From positions 23,490,459 through 23,554,458 of the forward strand of contig NC_079969.1 of assembly GCF_029852145.1 (NCBI RefSeq): DNA of 64,000 nucleotides, read 5' to 3'. Under the pieces are notes generated by a model. It did no database searches. It worked only from the letters and a program-made list of their open reading frames with translations, and was not told where the DNA came from. Below, piece by piece: positions 37,737-49,212 of the stretch. Position numbers and translations under genes: made by a program. The DNA comes from Microplitis mediator. Taxonomy: Eukaryota > Arthropoda > Insecta > Hymenoptera > Braconidae. Positions within the stretch are counted from its first letter, which is position 1, and the number at the start of each line of letters is the position of its first letter.

Positions 37737-38446
37737 ATATCGATACTGCCATTCTAATACGTCGTATCCCACATTTGGGAAATTTTTCAGGAGACGATAA
37801 AAACGTTTAACGGTCGGCAAAGAAAATTATTTGTTATATGTTTACATTGGTATAACCTACAAATTTATTTTCATGTTTTTCATAAAATACAGGCATTTGT
37901 AGTGAATAAATAATTTTGAATTATATATGTACTTAAAGATCGCAGCGTTTTTTGCCGACGAAAATAAAAAAACAAAATGAAAAGTAAAAAATCTACTGAA
38001 TCTAGATTTCTGAAATGTTTTGCATAGGCACTAGTATGTTAGCCAAAAATTGTAACCCCTCCCCCCTACCCAATTACCACTCAAGTCACCCTTAAGCATT
38101 AGAATTTCATAAATTTTTTCATTATCATTGCGCGAAAAACGTTCCGATCTTTAGGAACATAATTATATGCTGTAAGAAGAGTCAAAAATTATGCATAATT
38201 ACTTTCTTACTGATGTCGTTAATTACTTCCTTAAAATTAACTTAAAATTGGAAATGTTAAGCGTGACTGAACCTATACGAATGTGGGTTACGAAATATTA
38301 GAATATTTATTTGAAAATACTAAATAAACAATTTGACCTCTAAAATTTTGACATAAGCTGCACATTGTTACAATGATTCATTTTTCAAAAAAAGTGAAAA
38401 CGTCAAATTTTGTGGGATACGACATATGAGAATGGCAGTATCGATA
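37737..38446. mobile_element. TATCGATACTGCCATTCT inverted-repeat element
   Basis: TATCGATACTGCCATTCTAA with TACGTCGTATCCCACA on the left is answered by TGTGGGATACGACATATGAG and AATGGCAGTATCGATATA on the right. The copy-2 8-bp-TSD MITE (37,927-38,160) is inserted in it. It abuts the next element at 38,447. Confidence 0.8.
37927..38160. mobile_element. 8-bp-TSD MITE, copy 2 (234 bp)
   Basis: The ends ATGTACTTAAAGATCGCAGC and AACGTTCCGATCTTTAGGAA plus CAT match copy 1. The exact direct repeat AATTATAT lies at 37,919-37,926 and 38,161-38,168. Internally it carries the family words AAAATAAAAAAACAAAATGA and TCTAGATTTCTGAAATG. Confidence 0.9.
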
Positions 38447-39039
38447 TATTAGATTGATTTAAAAAAATCGACTATTCTTTTTTTCAAACATACGGAAAAT
38501 ATTGTTCGAGATGACGAAAAAAATTACTGTTAAAGATTGAGCTATTAATATTAAGAACCGTCTCATCGCAATTTTCGATTTCCCATTTAAATAACATGGG
38601 AAAATTTTTCCTTAAACTTTAGATTTTTATCACTCACTCACCAGGGAATCAGTGTATCGAAAAAATTAATGAATAGTTTTATTGAAAATTGAACGCTCTA
38701 CAAAAAAGGTCTCTTATCATTTTTCGCGACATTTAATTTTTCAAAAGTTATTCGATGTCAAAGTTGGATTCACACTAAATTTTAGTATTATTTGACTTTT
38801 TCGGCGAAACTATCAGACTTATCATAAAATATTATATAAGCTTTTTTGTAGATCATTTTATTTCCTACAAATTATTTCTAGTCAAGTTTCCAAAATTTTC
38901 AAAAGTTCTTTAGTTATTTACGTTTAAAAGTCAGTAAATAAAATCGACCGGAATACGATTTCTTATAACAAATCAGCATTTAAATGCTCAATATAAATTT
39001 CGAAAAAAAAAATAGTCAATTTTTTGAATCAGTCTAATA
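38447..39039. mobile_element. Inverted-repeat element with TATTAGATTGATTT ends
   Basis: The left end TATTAGATTGATTTAAAAAA (then ATCGACTATT) pairs with the right end AATAGTCAATTTTTTGAATC (then AGTCTAATA). Parts of the interior (CCCATTTAAATAACATGGGA) resemble, inverted, 56,900-56,925 in intron 8 of trc, so a second, more decayed copy is likely at about 56,560-57,060. Confidence 0.7.
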
Positions 39040-40699
39040 TACATACATATATATTTATCTTTAACCTATAGCTCGTCTTCTATACCTTTATCTAGTGTAG
39101 CAGTCATGGCAGTATTTGCCAAATCGAATTAGAACTACTACCCACATTTATATATAACATCCACATATATATAGAATGTATAAATGTGTTAATGCGATCA
39201 TTGGACGAGTAAGGATAGGATAGACATAATTGGAAGGCAGTGGGATAAGAGGTAGTGGTGGTGGGTCGGTGGGTGATACTGCAGAAACGCGACATAGTGG
39301 CTCTTACATGACGTCAAGCCCATGAAATCCCCTATTAGAAGCCGATACGAGGTACGGCAACCCTCTCAGGTGACTAACTACTATATAGTCACTTACATAC
39401 AGCAAATATATAGGTACATATGTATGTGTATATTGCATTTTATACCCTCGCTTGAGCTTGCACACATCGTCAAACACTAACACCCAAATGGTCAGTTTAG
39501 TTAGCAGCCGCGTTAGTATCGCGCGTTCTCCTCCTAAGTTTCGTGTATAAACGCCAATTGCATTCCCAATGTGTTTAAGGTTGTTAATATCGTACATCAT
39601 GATACAGTATTACAACTTACAGCTTACATATATTGCTTCAGCAGTATAGTGTAGTTTTGTTGGTGGTATGCACGTGATATGAGGTGATTTAGAGCTTACG
39701 ACCTTGGGTTACGGATGTGGTTCTAGATATAAACTCATGGGATTTTTTATTTTAATTGTGAAATATATTTTGTCGGGTTGATATTTCATTTTTTATTCTG
39801 ACTAATGTTAGTTATGTCAAAAATTTTAAAATTTATAATTGATGTAAAATTTTTTATTAATCAATTTTTTTTTTTTAAATTAATATTTGAACGTGTGAAG
39901 GTTGATATGATTATTTAGAAGGAAATTTCAATAGCTGGTTAGTATTTATTAATTTTATTGCAAATTTTTTTTTGACGTAACGAAAAAAAAATTGATGGTG
40001 AAATTAAAATAAAGATTTTTTTTATTATTTACGATCATAATAAAATGATTGATTATCAAAAAAAATAATTCAAGGTCTTTGTAATGAAAGAAAGTGGTAT
40101 TTTATATATAATATAATTTATTGTTTATTAATTAATTATTGTGGATGCGGCTGTCCTAATTACGTAAATTGAGAACAATTGTGACATGATAATATGGTAA
40201 TTATTATCATTGTTTTTGATATGAGCAGTGAAGAATTCAGTGATTTGTGACAGGATAATTCCAGTGGATTCCAGATATTCATCGTTTTTAAATTCAACGC
40301 TTGCGTATCCACATTTTCTCATTTATATTCAGCAGACCTATCGTAAACTTATATATTGCCATGGCATTCCAATAAAATAAAAAATAAATACTAGGTTTTT
40401 TTTCTTTTTTTTTTTTTAATCCAATAAATTTTTTTTTATGTTCACTTTTAATAATATAATGGAATACAATTTTTCTAGCGTTTTAATGTCACGCAACCAG
40501 GGTCAAGGTATCCAATTGCTCGGATTATTTTTAATACTTACTAAACTATTTAATTTTATAATGATAATAATAATAATGAAAAAAAAAAGAAAAGAAAATA
40601 CCAGACTGAAAACATTAAGAACGTTGTAAAAATATCACTAAGTCTTTTCTACTTAATACATAATCAGATAATCACAAAAAAGTCAATTTATATAAACGG
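39040..40699. other. Mostly unique non-coding DNA, partly GC-richer
   Basis: 39,080-39,720 is GC-richer than average and non-repetitive (GGGTCGGTGGGTGATACTGC near 39,263), so it could hold conserved regulatory DNA. The two minus-strand frames at 39,104-39,295 and 39,304-39,600 show no domain. The remainder is AT-rich. Confidence 0.3.
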
Positions 40700-41207
40700 A
40701 TTTTTTTAAAAACGATAGACTGGAAAAAAAAAATTTCAAAAAATTACACCTGTGGATTTTTTAATTGTCTGCGTGTGCATTTTTTTAGTATTTTTTTTTT
40801 TAAATTGAATTGTTGTAAAAAAATTCAAAACTTCAGCATCATAAAAAATATGACATTTCCAATAATTTTTTTTAGGCCCTGTTTAAAATATTACCATGGT
40901 TTTTTTTTTTAAATTTATATTCGAAGTCTATAGAATACAGAAGTACTTGATTTTTTTTTATTTCATTTTTTAAAAATTATCCAGGAGGCGCCAAAGTTGA
41001 GGCCTCAAAAAAATAAGACTGAAGTTAGAAGACAATTAACAACTTTCAAATTTTTTTTTTCAACAAATCAATGGCAAAAAAAATGCATGTGTAGAAAATT
41101 AAAAAAGCTATAGGTGCAATTTTTTCAAAAAATATTTTTTCATCATTTATCGTTTTCAAAAACATCCAAAAATTATTAGACGTCTGCTGACTTCAGTATC
41201 ATTTCAA
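40700..41207. mobile_element. GACGTCTAATAATTT foldback family, full element 1
   Basis: The left arm is decayed (TTTTTAATTGTCTGCGTGTG at 40,759). The right arm is clear: ATGCATGTGTAGAAAATTAA, CTATAGGTGCAATTTTTTCA, CAAAAATTATTAGACGTCTG, CTGACTTCAGTATCAT. It is the same unit as the tandem array at 5,771. Confidence 0.7.
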
Positions 41208-41929
41208 AAAAATGGTGTTCTACGACGGACAGTTAATCTCAGGATTAGTGAATTTAAAAAAAAAATAGGGATCTTCAAAAGAAAGGTCTCTTACGTGACA
41301 ATTTACCACAATTTGCCAAAAACAAAAAATGACGGATGTTTAAAAAACTACCCCTGCTTTTTACTATTCTCTGCTAAAAAAAATGTCATAATTAATTTTT
41401 TGTTGGCAAATGTAATAAATTGGCACACAAAAAATCCCAGAGTTTCGGAGAGTAACTTTCCGCCATTTTAAAAAAAGTAGTTTCGAGAAAAACGCGTTTA
41501 AAATTTTCACTCGCAAGCATGGAGTGCTGTAAGCGCACACACTTTCACTTTCTTTATGTTAGAATTCGAATTTTAAAAAAATTTTTGGAGGTGATTTTCA
41601 AAAGTACAAGGATTAAGAAAATGCAAAGAAACGTTTTTTTGAAATTTATAAGGTGGTCAAGTTTCAAAATAATTGTCGAAATCAAATTTAAACAAGTTTC
41701 ATTGTCTCAAAATCATAATTTTTTAAATTCACAATTTTCCCTAAATAATTATCGCTAAATTTAACTTGAATTTATCCTAAAAAATTTCCATAAATAAAAC
41801 AAAAAAAAACTTTTCTCTAGAAAATTTTCTCTCAATTTAAAATAATTTTTTTTTCCATCATAAACTTTCCGTGTCAATAAACGGTTTAACAAACTAAAAG
41901 AAAAAAAAAATAAATAAATAAAAAATCGT
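41208..41929. other. No gene seen
   Basis: AT-rich DNA. The frame at 41,519-41,758 lacks any recognisable domain. Confidence 0.3.
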
Positions 41930-42289
41930 AGCGTCAGTGATTATGACGTTACCTTCGACAACTTCCGGCCCAGAGTCTTTCTCTTAAATTTCATCTTCCT
42001 TTCCATCTCCATCTCCATCTCCTCCCCCGCTACTTTTCCTTCTTCTTCTTCTTCACCCTCGGGTTCTATCGTCTCATCTTCATCTCTTTTGCTTGCCTTT
42101 CATCTCTCCCCTCTTTACTCACACCAGCATCAGTATTCAGCACACCATCCACGATCCTCATACATTCACAGACTCATCTCGATTCTCAGCAACGGTACAG
42201 GAGCACACTTGATAAAGTAAGAGAAGGGGGGAGGGGGAAGATCGTGGAAACTCGAAACGGGAGTCGGTGGCCGGCGCTCGTGTCGCGCG

Positions 42290-42370
42290 TTTCTTCTTCT
42301 TCTTCTTCTTCTTCCAGTGCCTCCACCTCTACCTCAACCTCTACCTCTACCTTTACCTCAACCTCAACAT
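42290..42370. repeat. CTT microsatellite and CCTCTA/CCTCAA pyrimidine tract
   Basis: (CTT)n runs at 42,290-42,315 and are followed by imperfect CTCTAC/CTCAAC hexamers. The opposite strand is purine-only for long stretches and translates as Glu/Val repeats, which explains the minus-strand frame at 42,186-42,422; I do not count it as a gene. Confidence 0.8.
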
Positions 42371-42667
42371 CAACCTTAACAGACCAAGTGAAGTGAATTG
42401 AAGAGTTAAGTCTACCCTCCACTCAAATGCGCCAGTGGTCCTTAACATTACATTGCATTACATACACATTACACTACATTCAATACATTATGTATTATTT
42501 TTAAACGCACGCGTGTTAGTACCGTGATTTAAACTCGTGCCAAACATCCGCATACATCTTCATTATTTTTTTACTTACACTATACAATTTTTCCCACCAT
42601 ATTAATCTCTACTTAACCGTCGAGTAAACATTAAATTCAACCGAATAAGTAATCAATTGATATTGAT

Positions 42668-42692
42668 TAAAAAAAAAAAAAAAAAAAAAAAA
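42668..42692. repeat. Poly-A tract
   Basis: About 25 uninterrupted A residues. It may be the tail of a retroposon or simple sequence; no retroposon body was recognised before it. Confidence 0.7.
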
Positions 42693-43901
42693 ATTCACTT
42701 AAATAATTATAGTGTAAAAAAAGTAAAATTGCTTAGTTATTTTTGGTCTGTCCGTCTGACACTCCATCTAAAATTGGCCCTGGCGACTCGAGTAGTGCCG
42801 GTTAAACTGTTTCACTATGCGTAGTTTCATCAGTTTGTCTGCTGTCTGTGGTCATCATTGTCAACATTTTAATAATCATTATTATCACTATTGTCAATGT
42901 CGTTTCAATTGACATGAAAGGTAGAGAAATTTTTTTTTACTTATCAATAAATTGGGGAAAAAAATAAAATGTTTTGTTCGGAGTAGAAATTAACGGCTGA
43001 AAAAAGTGTTTAAGTGTACAGTAGTATAAGAATGTACGTCCGTACAGATTGATGTAACGCAGCAGAGATTTTACTGCCGGATTTATGTGTGCACTGTTGC
43101 GCAACGTTGAGTGCAACGTTTATTGTTTTCTCTGGTGTCGCATTTTTAAAATTTTTTTTGTAATTTCTCTATTTTCCTAGGGACTGAACTTATATATTTT
43201 CATTATTATTATTGTTATTATTAATAATTTAATATTAGTGTTAAATAATTTCGAATCGGAGCAGAAGTTTAGCTGAAGGTTTAGGTCTGTTGGGTTCAAA
43301 ACGACATGGGGTTCATTGTCTCGGTGATTCTACTTGGTTCGGCATGACACGTAGTTTGTAGTGTAGAGTCTTCTTGATCTTACGTTGCATTAGGTCGTTT
43401 TAGAGAGAGAAAGAGAGGAAAAGAGAGAATAGGAATGAATAAAGGAAAGAAAAGAAGAGTAGAGCCTGCCTGACTCGTTTCAACGCAAACCTGTTTCAAC
43501 ACTCGTGGCTTTACTTCTTTGCCTGACCGTAACGTATATAGTCTACTATACCATATCTATATGTATATGTATATGTATATATGTATATGTATTCATAATC
43601 CTAGACGAAAACTATTATGTGTAATACTTGGATGTGCATAACATACATAAGACGACGTGCACACTTGTGCGGATGCTATAGACTATTGGAAATTATTTTA
43701 TTTAAAAATTGATTTTTTTTATTGCAAGTGAGTTTTTTATTCGTTTTATTGATATGCAGAAGTAGAGCTGCACTTGTTTTGTAAATTAATTTTTTGTGGC
43801 TTGAAAGTTATTATTTTTATTGGAAATTTATTTTAATGATGCGTTCGAAAAATAATAGTTGGAGGATTTTGATTTTTTAGTGAAGGATGTGAATTATTGA
43901 T

Positions 43902-44401
43902 GATACTGCAGTTTGCCGACGTCTAATAATTTTTGTTTTTAAAAAATTGCACTTACAGTTTTTTTAATTTTCTACATGTGCATATTTTTAGTTTATTTTT
44001 TTTTTAAATTTAATGGTTGAAAAAAAAATTCGAAAATTTTTAATTGCCTGCTAACTTCAGAATCATGAATTTTTGAACTAAAGAAAATTTTTATCGAGGT
44101 TCAAATTGACACAGGTTGATTTTGACATTTCCTTGAACTTTTTAATTCCTGCCCAACTGGGAAATTAAAATTTTTAATAATTCTTTTTATTTTTTTCAAA
44201 ATTATCCTGAAGCTAACAGGCAATTAACAATTTTCTGATTTTTTTTTCAACAGAAATTACAAAAAAAAAAAAAAAATAAAAATATGCACATGTAGAAAAT
44301 TTATAAAACTATAGCTGCAATTTTTTCAAAAAATTTTTTTTTCTTAATTCATTGTTTAAAAACAATTCAGAAGTTATTGGACGTCAGCCAACCAGTATCA
44401 G
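43902..44401. mobile_element. GACGTCTAATAATTT foldback family, full element 2
   Basis: The left arm (GATACTGCAGTTTGCCGACG, TCTAATAATTTTTG, TTTTCTACATGTGCATATTT, TTTTTAATTGCCTGCTAAC) is matched in reverse by the right arm (AACAGGCAATTAACAATTTT, ATATGCACATGTAGAAAATT, AGTTATTGGACGTCAGCCAA, CCAGTATC). This copy shows the complete two-armed structure from which the 5,771 array and the solo arms derive. Confidence 0.85.
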
Positions 44402-44937
44402 TTTTCCAAATTTTAAGTGAAAAAAAATAGAGCATTTACATACTTGTCGTTTATTTAATTTGTGAAGTGAAACTTGATGTGTTTTTTAAATTAATTTGAA
44501 TCAGAATTTGTTGAATTTTTTTTCGTCTAGTTAATTGTTATTCATTTAGAAATAATATATTAGAAGGTTTTATTTAAGTATTTAATAGGAAGAAATAAAT
44601 ATTCTATTTTGATTTAAAATTCGAATAATCAGTTACGTAATAAATAATGATATTAATTACTTATAATTAATTAAGAAGAGAAAAGCAGAGCGAAGTGTCA
44701 TATATTTATGTATAATATTTATAACTAAATTAAAATTGAACTTATTTTTGGTCTGTGAGATAAAGATTTTTTTTCAGTTTATAGAAGTAACTAGAATAGA
44801 GTTTTTTTAAGTTGTTTGATTCTATTATTAAAGTTTATTTTTATCGGCTTCAAAATTTAACTTCCAAATATTGATTTTCATTTATGTATTCTGAGTTATT
44901 AATCAAAATAGCATTTAATGAAAATTTTTAATAAATG

Positions 44938-45445
44938 CCCGTGTAAAAAAAATTGTTGAAAAAGTGGTGACTATTATAAACTTCAAAACGTGACACAACG
45001 ACTAAGTTTTTTAAACTTTTGAAAATTCAAGAGAAAAGTCAATGAATATCTCGATATATTTACAATATATTATATATATAATCCTATCACTTTTAATGTA
45101 GCGTCAAAAAAAGCTTACAAATGAGTCGAAAACATGCACCTGAAAATTGAAACGTTTTTCGTGGAACGAAAATAAAAAAACAAAATGAAAAATAAATAAT
45201 CTAGTAGATCTAGATTTCAGCCGACCCCGATTACTCCTTAAGTTACCTTTAAGCAGTTAAATTAAAAAAACTTTTTCATTTTCGTTGCGCAAAACGTTCG
45301 GATCTTTGGTACATTCAAAAACGATAATTTGTAGTATTAATTGTTTTTTTCTTTGTATTTTTAGAAGTTTAAAAAAAGTTTGTTGTTGTGTCACTTTCTG
45401 AAGTTTAGAATAGTCAACACTTTTTCAAAAATTTTTTTTACACGG
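44938..45445. mobile_element. CCCGTGTAAAAA foldback element, copy 2
   Basis: CCCGTGTAAAAAAAATTGTT and CTTCAAAACGTGACACAACG on the left pair with TGTGTCACTTTCTGAAGTTT and TTTTTTTTACACGG on the right. It is the same family as 13,107-13,466. The copy-3 8-bp-TSD MITE is inserted at 45,134-45,314. Confidence 0.85.
45134..45314. mobile_element. 8-bp-TSD MITE, copy 3 (181 bp)
   Basis: The ends ATGCACCTGAAAATTGAAAC and CGTTCGGATCTTTGGTACAT match the other copies. The flanks TCGAAAAC (45,126-45,133) and TCAAAAAC (45,315-45,322) agree in 7 of 8 bases, a slightly decayed target duplication. Shorter than copies 1 and 2, with an internal deletion. Confidence 0.85.
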
Positions 45446-45509
45446 ATATATTAAATTATTTCGCCGAAATTTTTCATGTAAAAAGAATATGACAGTAATT
45501 CAAAAACAA

Positions 45510-45673
45510 ACTCTCTTAAATTTGAAACAGTGAAAATAGTGACTATTCACTATTTACTAGTGAAAAGTATATCACTAATTCAAACAGTGGTTTACTTTTC
45601 ACTAGCAATAAGTGACTATTCACTGCCAAATAGTGACTGTCACGTGATTTTCACTAATTCGTTTTTAGAGAGA
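45510..45673. mobile_element. CTCTCTTAAA / AGTGAA palindromic MITE
   Basis: The ends CTCTCTTAAATTTGAAACAG and TTCGTTTTTAGAGAGA are inverted repeats, and ATAGTGACTATTCACTA-like words fill the interior. It is related to the hairpin at 1,727-1,817. The open frame at 45,530-45,733 is a by-product. Confidence 0.7.
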
Positions 45674-46842
45674 ACGGAAACAAGTACTTTGGGGATTAAA
45701 AAATTACTTGGTACCATACCAGTATTTATTTAATTGATTAAAGCCCGCATTGACTTGAAACTTGAAATTTTTAATCTCTGAATTCAAATCTATTTCATTT
45801 AACGATAAATCCTTAGAACCAGATATAATTATATAATTATCCAAAATCAAGTTTAATTCTCCGTTAATTTCGCCTCTTTTAGTATTTTACTCGCTGTCTA
45901 TAAGATTGACTTCCATAAGTTCAGTATTTTCGCGCCAGTGAATTTATCAGCGCGATCAATGAACTGTTAAATTGTTAAACTCAGAAGTTCGTCGATAATA
46001 TCTTTACTATTAAAATAATCGATATTTCATTAAAAATAAAAAAAGTAATCAGTTTTTATGTTCACTATTAGAACATTCTAAAGTTAATTTAATACCCAAG
46101 TTTCCAAATGATTAATTTTTGAAAATAAAATTTTATTTTTCTCCAATTTTGGATTTTTTTTTCACCCTAAAAAAAAAGATTTTGCAATTTTCGTAGCCTA
46201 ATTTACTTGACAAAAAAATTAATATTTACACGGCATTAAATTTCAAGTGTCAATTAAATTGATTAAAAAAAAATTAATTACGGCTATTTAATTAAAAAAA
46301 TTAATTTATTATATTTATTAAAAAATTACTTAAAATAAATTACATCAGGTAATTAAATATTTGTTAAAATTACTCATGTCTAAATATATACATATATTAA
46401 AAGATTAAAAAAGAGAAAAAAAATATGTGACCTAAAAAATAAAAATTATTGACTCGTTACTTCTGCCACACTTTCCATAATATGTTAAAAAATAAAATAA
46501 ATTTTTAATAAAATTCATTATCGCATTGCGTGTTTACACTCCACACATCACATATCAATTGTATGAATCTCGTCTCCAAGCTAGCTATCTGTTAATTTGT
46601 AAAACTATCAACCAGACATGCTCTCTACTCTACTCTACTCTCAGAACTTAACTAATAAATTCTTCTCTCTTTACTTTTTATTCTTATTCTTATTCTTCAA
46701 GTACCAACACGTGTTACATATCGCAATACCAATAACTCCTAGTACATATGTACATATACATATAAATATATATATACCATGTTTACTTGTCATACACACG
46801 CGTTTTGTACATGAGGGAATCGTTATCGGGTTTGTGCTGCTG
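45674..46842. other. No certain gene; possible leader of the 46,843 exon
   Basis: AT-rich to about 46,540. A unique, CT-rich stretch at 46,560-46,640 (CTCTACTCTACTCTACTCTC) with an initiator-like CTCAGAACTT could be a start region for the possible exon that follows. Confidence 0.25.
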
Positions 46843-46873
46843 ATGAGGCACTATTCAAACGAGGACGAAGAAA
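46843..46873 (+). CDS. trc: Possible alternative first coding exon of trc
   Basis: An ATG at 46,843 begins MRHYSNEDEE, encoded by unusually GC-rich codons for this area, and meets a donor AGAAA/GTGAGC at 46,874. The exon ends in phase 1, which is what the acceptor at 49,136 needs to reach the trc ATG in frame through VLE. The frame is open further upstream from 46,618. Family members differ at their extreme N-termini, so a short isoform-specific exon would not be unusual. Phase agreement alone has a one-in-three chance, and no transcript evidence is available. Confidence 0.25.
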
Positions 46874-47374
46874 GTGAGCATTACATACATACCTATCTAC
46901 GCCCACATACATTTTCATACATTCAACTCAATAAAATATGTATCAACTATTTTTACTAAAAATATTTTCATAACATCAACGAATTCCACATTTTTTTAAA
47001 CTGACAATTTGTATTTTGATTTCTAATTCACTTTTAAAATTTTCAAATTCAAATATTGACAGGCAAAACGGGCATCTTTCATAAAATAGTCGAAATTTTG
47101 ATTTTTTCCATCATTTTTAATTTCCCGCGGAAATTTGAAAATTTTTAAAAGAAGGAAAATTATTGGTTTTGGTCCGATTTTTGAAAATCGAGTTTTTTTT
47201 TATTTAGTCTACAGATAAGTATTTGGTATCAGTAAAATCTAGTCAGAAAAATTCAAAATGTGGGGCAAAATGGGTCTTGCTAAAATAATTCAAATTTTTT
47301 CAAATTTCTGAAGATCATTTCTTTTTTCATATGATAAAAATAATTGTGACACGAATTTTTTTTATGAAAAGAAG
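46874..47374. other. No gene seen
   Basis: AT-rich DNA. The words AAAACGGGCATCTTTCAT and GTGGGGCAAAATGGGTCTTG (47,260) recall interspersed-repeat sequence but no partner was seen. Confidence 0.3.
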
Positions 47375-48092
47375 CCCGCATGAAAATACCATATATGATA
47401 AATATATATGGAAAAATATATAATCAATATGTGAGCATATAAGTGGCCAAAAACGATATATATTTTCTTATATATAACATAGTAAGTTTTAATATAATTA
47501 ATTATATACGTAAATTTATAAGTTTATACATGTATTATATATATTTATAATCATATATGTATACTTATAAGTTAGCACATATATGTATTACATATATTGA
47601 TAATTATATATGTAAATTTGTAAACTAGCACCCATATATATATATATATATATTCTGAACACAATGTTTGAATCTTATAACAGAGAAAGGAAGACAGAAA
47701 AGAAGAGATTTTATTTATTCTTACATATATGGGGAGACTTATATGGTTCTATATATCGAAAAATATACAAAAATTTATAAAGTTAAATACATGGTACATA
47801 TATCGTGCCATATAATGATGAATTATATATGCATTCTTATTTGTTTCCATATATAAATAACATTTATTTTTGAATATATTAAAATTATAAGTTTTTAAAT
47901 ATATAAATAATATATTGAAGTTATACGGAAATATATGAAATCATATAAGAGAAAACATATATAGAAATATAATAAAATTGGCCAAAATCTATATATAGTT
48001 CTATATAAGATTTCATGTATTGTCACATATATATTTATATCTGTAACATATATTTTTTAATATATGTTTACCATATATGATATTTTCATGCG
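47375..48092. mobile_element. CCCGCATGAAAATA-ended, ATATATG-rich foldback element
   Basis: CCCGCATGAAAATACCATAT at the left pairs with ACCATATATGATATTTTCAT plus GCG at the right. The interior is the same kind of ATATATG/CATATAT word salad as 26,952-27,771. It carries the open frame at 47,668-47,856, which is not a gene. Confidence 0.75.
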
Positions 48093-49135
48093 AAAGAAGT
48101 TTTAATAAATAAATTGTACTGCTTCTGTAAAACAGGAAAAATTTAACTTCCATATATCAGCGTTGCGCTTAAAAAAAAACTGAAAAAGTTTTACAATATT
48201 TTATGCGACTTTCAGTATCAAATAATAATTTTATCAAATATTTATCTGAATTCTCAGTAGTAAACTTTACTTTTAACTCAACATTTACTACAATTTCAAG
48301 TTCCTGTTTACGACTTTAATTTTTCCTGTTCTAAAAAATTAATTACTTATTTCTCCTAGAAATTTTACTAAAAACTCAAATAAAGTAAAGCGATAAGAAA
48401 TTTTTACAGACAATTGAAAATAAAAAAAGTAATGACAGTAATCATAATTACAGAGTAATTTAACAAGACAAATTTATTTTAATTTTACGACAATTTTCTT
48501 CTATTATATTTTTTAACTTTCTCGTAAATTATCATTACACAGTAAGTGAATAATTTTAAAAAAAGTAAAAAAAATAAATAATCATGCGATTGTTTACTCG
48601 GATGTCCGACTGCGCCTACACTCTGTCAATTTTATAATAATTTTCCGCGAAAAAGTGATGCGGTGAAATTTAAAAAAAAGGATGTACTTTAAAATAAAAA
48701 ATGAGCACTGAGACAATAAATAAAAAATGTTAGTGTGTGTACATGTAATGTGAAGTAATTTACAGTACGAAATTATTCACGTAGGTCGTTATGTCAATGT
48801 CAGTGCCCAGAGAAGACAGACAGACAGAGTTGTATATATATAAATATATATTATGCTCCATAAACCTATACCAGATATCCGTTCTCGGGAGTTTATGCAT
48901 CTGTCTACCCACATAAGAGTCCTTGTCATTTTTGACCCGCATTCATTTGACATTTATCGACAATATATTATTATATTTTTTTTATTTATTGTATTTATTT
49001 TTTAACTCAACTTTATTTTTATTTGTTGTTGCGTAAATAAAAAATTATGTCGCAAATAAATAATTAATTATTATTAAAATAATATATAGATAAATTACTC
49101 ATGTTTAATGTCAATGTATTATTTACCTGTTGCAG
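48093..49135. other. Intron/upstream sequence before the first certain trc exon
   Basis: AT-rich, no repeat recognised. The last bases (TTATTTACCTGTTGCAG) form a good 3' splice site, so a non-coding or alternative exon of trc must lie upstream. Confidence 0.5.
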
Positions 49136-49212
49136 GGGTATTGGAGATGGCCGCGACAGAAAGTACGATACGTTTCAGTGGTCACACATTAGATAAAGCT
49201 ACAAAGGCAAAG
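49136..49212 (+). CDS. trc: trc exon with start codon
   Basis: Acceptor TTGCAG at 49,130-49,135. Eleven untranslated bases precede the ATG at 49,147. It codes residues 1-22 (MAATESTIRFSGHTLDKATK, then AK) and ends at a GTTAAT donor in phase 0. The ATG is chosen because SIRF.HTLDKATKAK is the usual NDR N-terminus and no earlier in-frame ATG lies in this exon. Confidence 0.93.

Larger units (their letters stand above)
41930..43560 (+). promoter_or_regulatory. Candidate promoter / 5' leader region, CpG-richer
   Basis: Base composition shifts here: TTATGACGTTACC (CRE-like) at 41,940, long C/T tracts at 41,985-42,115 and 42,290-42,370, the CpG-rich stretch GTGGCCGGCGCTCGTGTCGC at 42,267-42,287, and mixed unique sequence to about 43,560. 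No transposon end is visible. It lies 5.6-7.2 kb upstream of the first certain trc exon in the same orientation, so it is a reasonable place for an upstream trc promoter and untranslated exon. I cannot fix a start site or donor; GATAAAGTAAGAG near 42,210 is one possible donor. Confidence 0.3.

Noticed and set aside
39104..39600. Two consecutive minus-strand frames as exons of a gene
   Set aside because: No domain, no clear splice pairing and no family resemblance; left as unique GC-richer DNA.
42186..42422. Minus-strand frame with Glu/Val repeats
   Set aside because: Product of a CTT/CTCTAC microsatellite; no independent coding evidence.
46618..46842. Upstream part of the 113-residue frame as coding sequence
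   Set aside because: Phe/Ile/Tyr-rich translation of AT-rich DNA (LYFLFLFLFF); only the short GC-richer end is kept as a possible exon.
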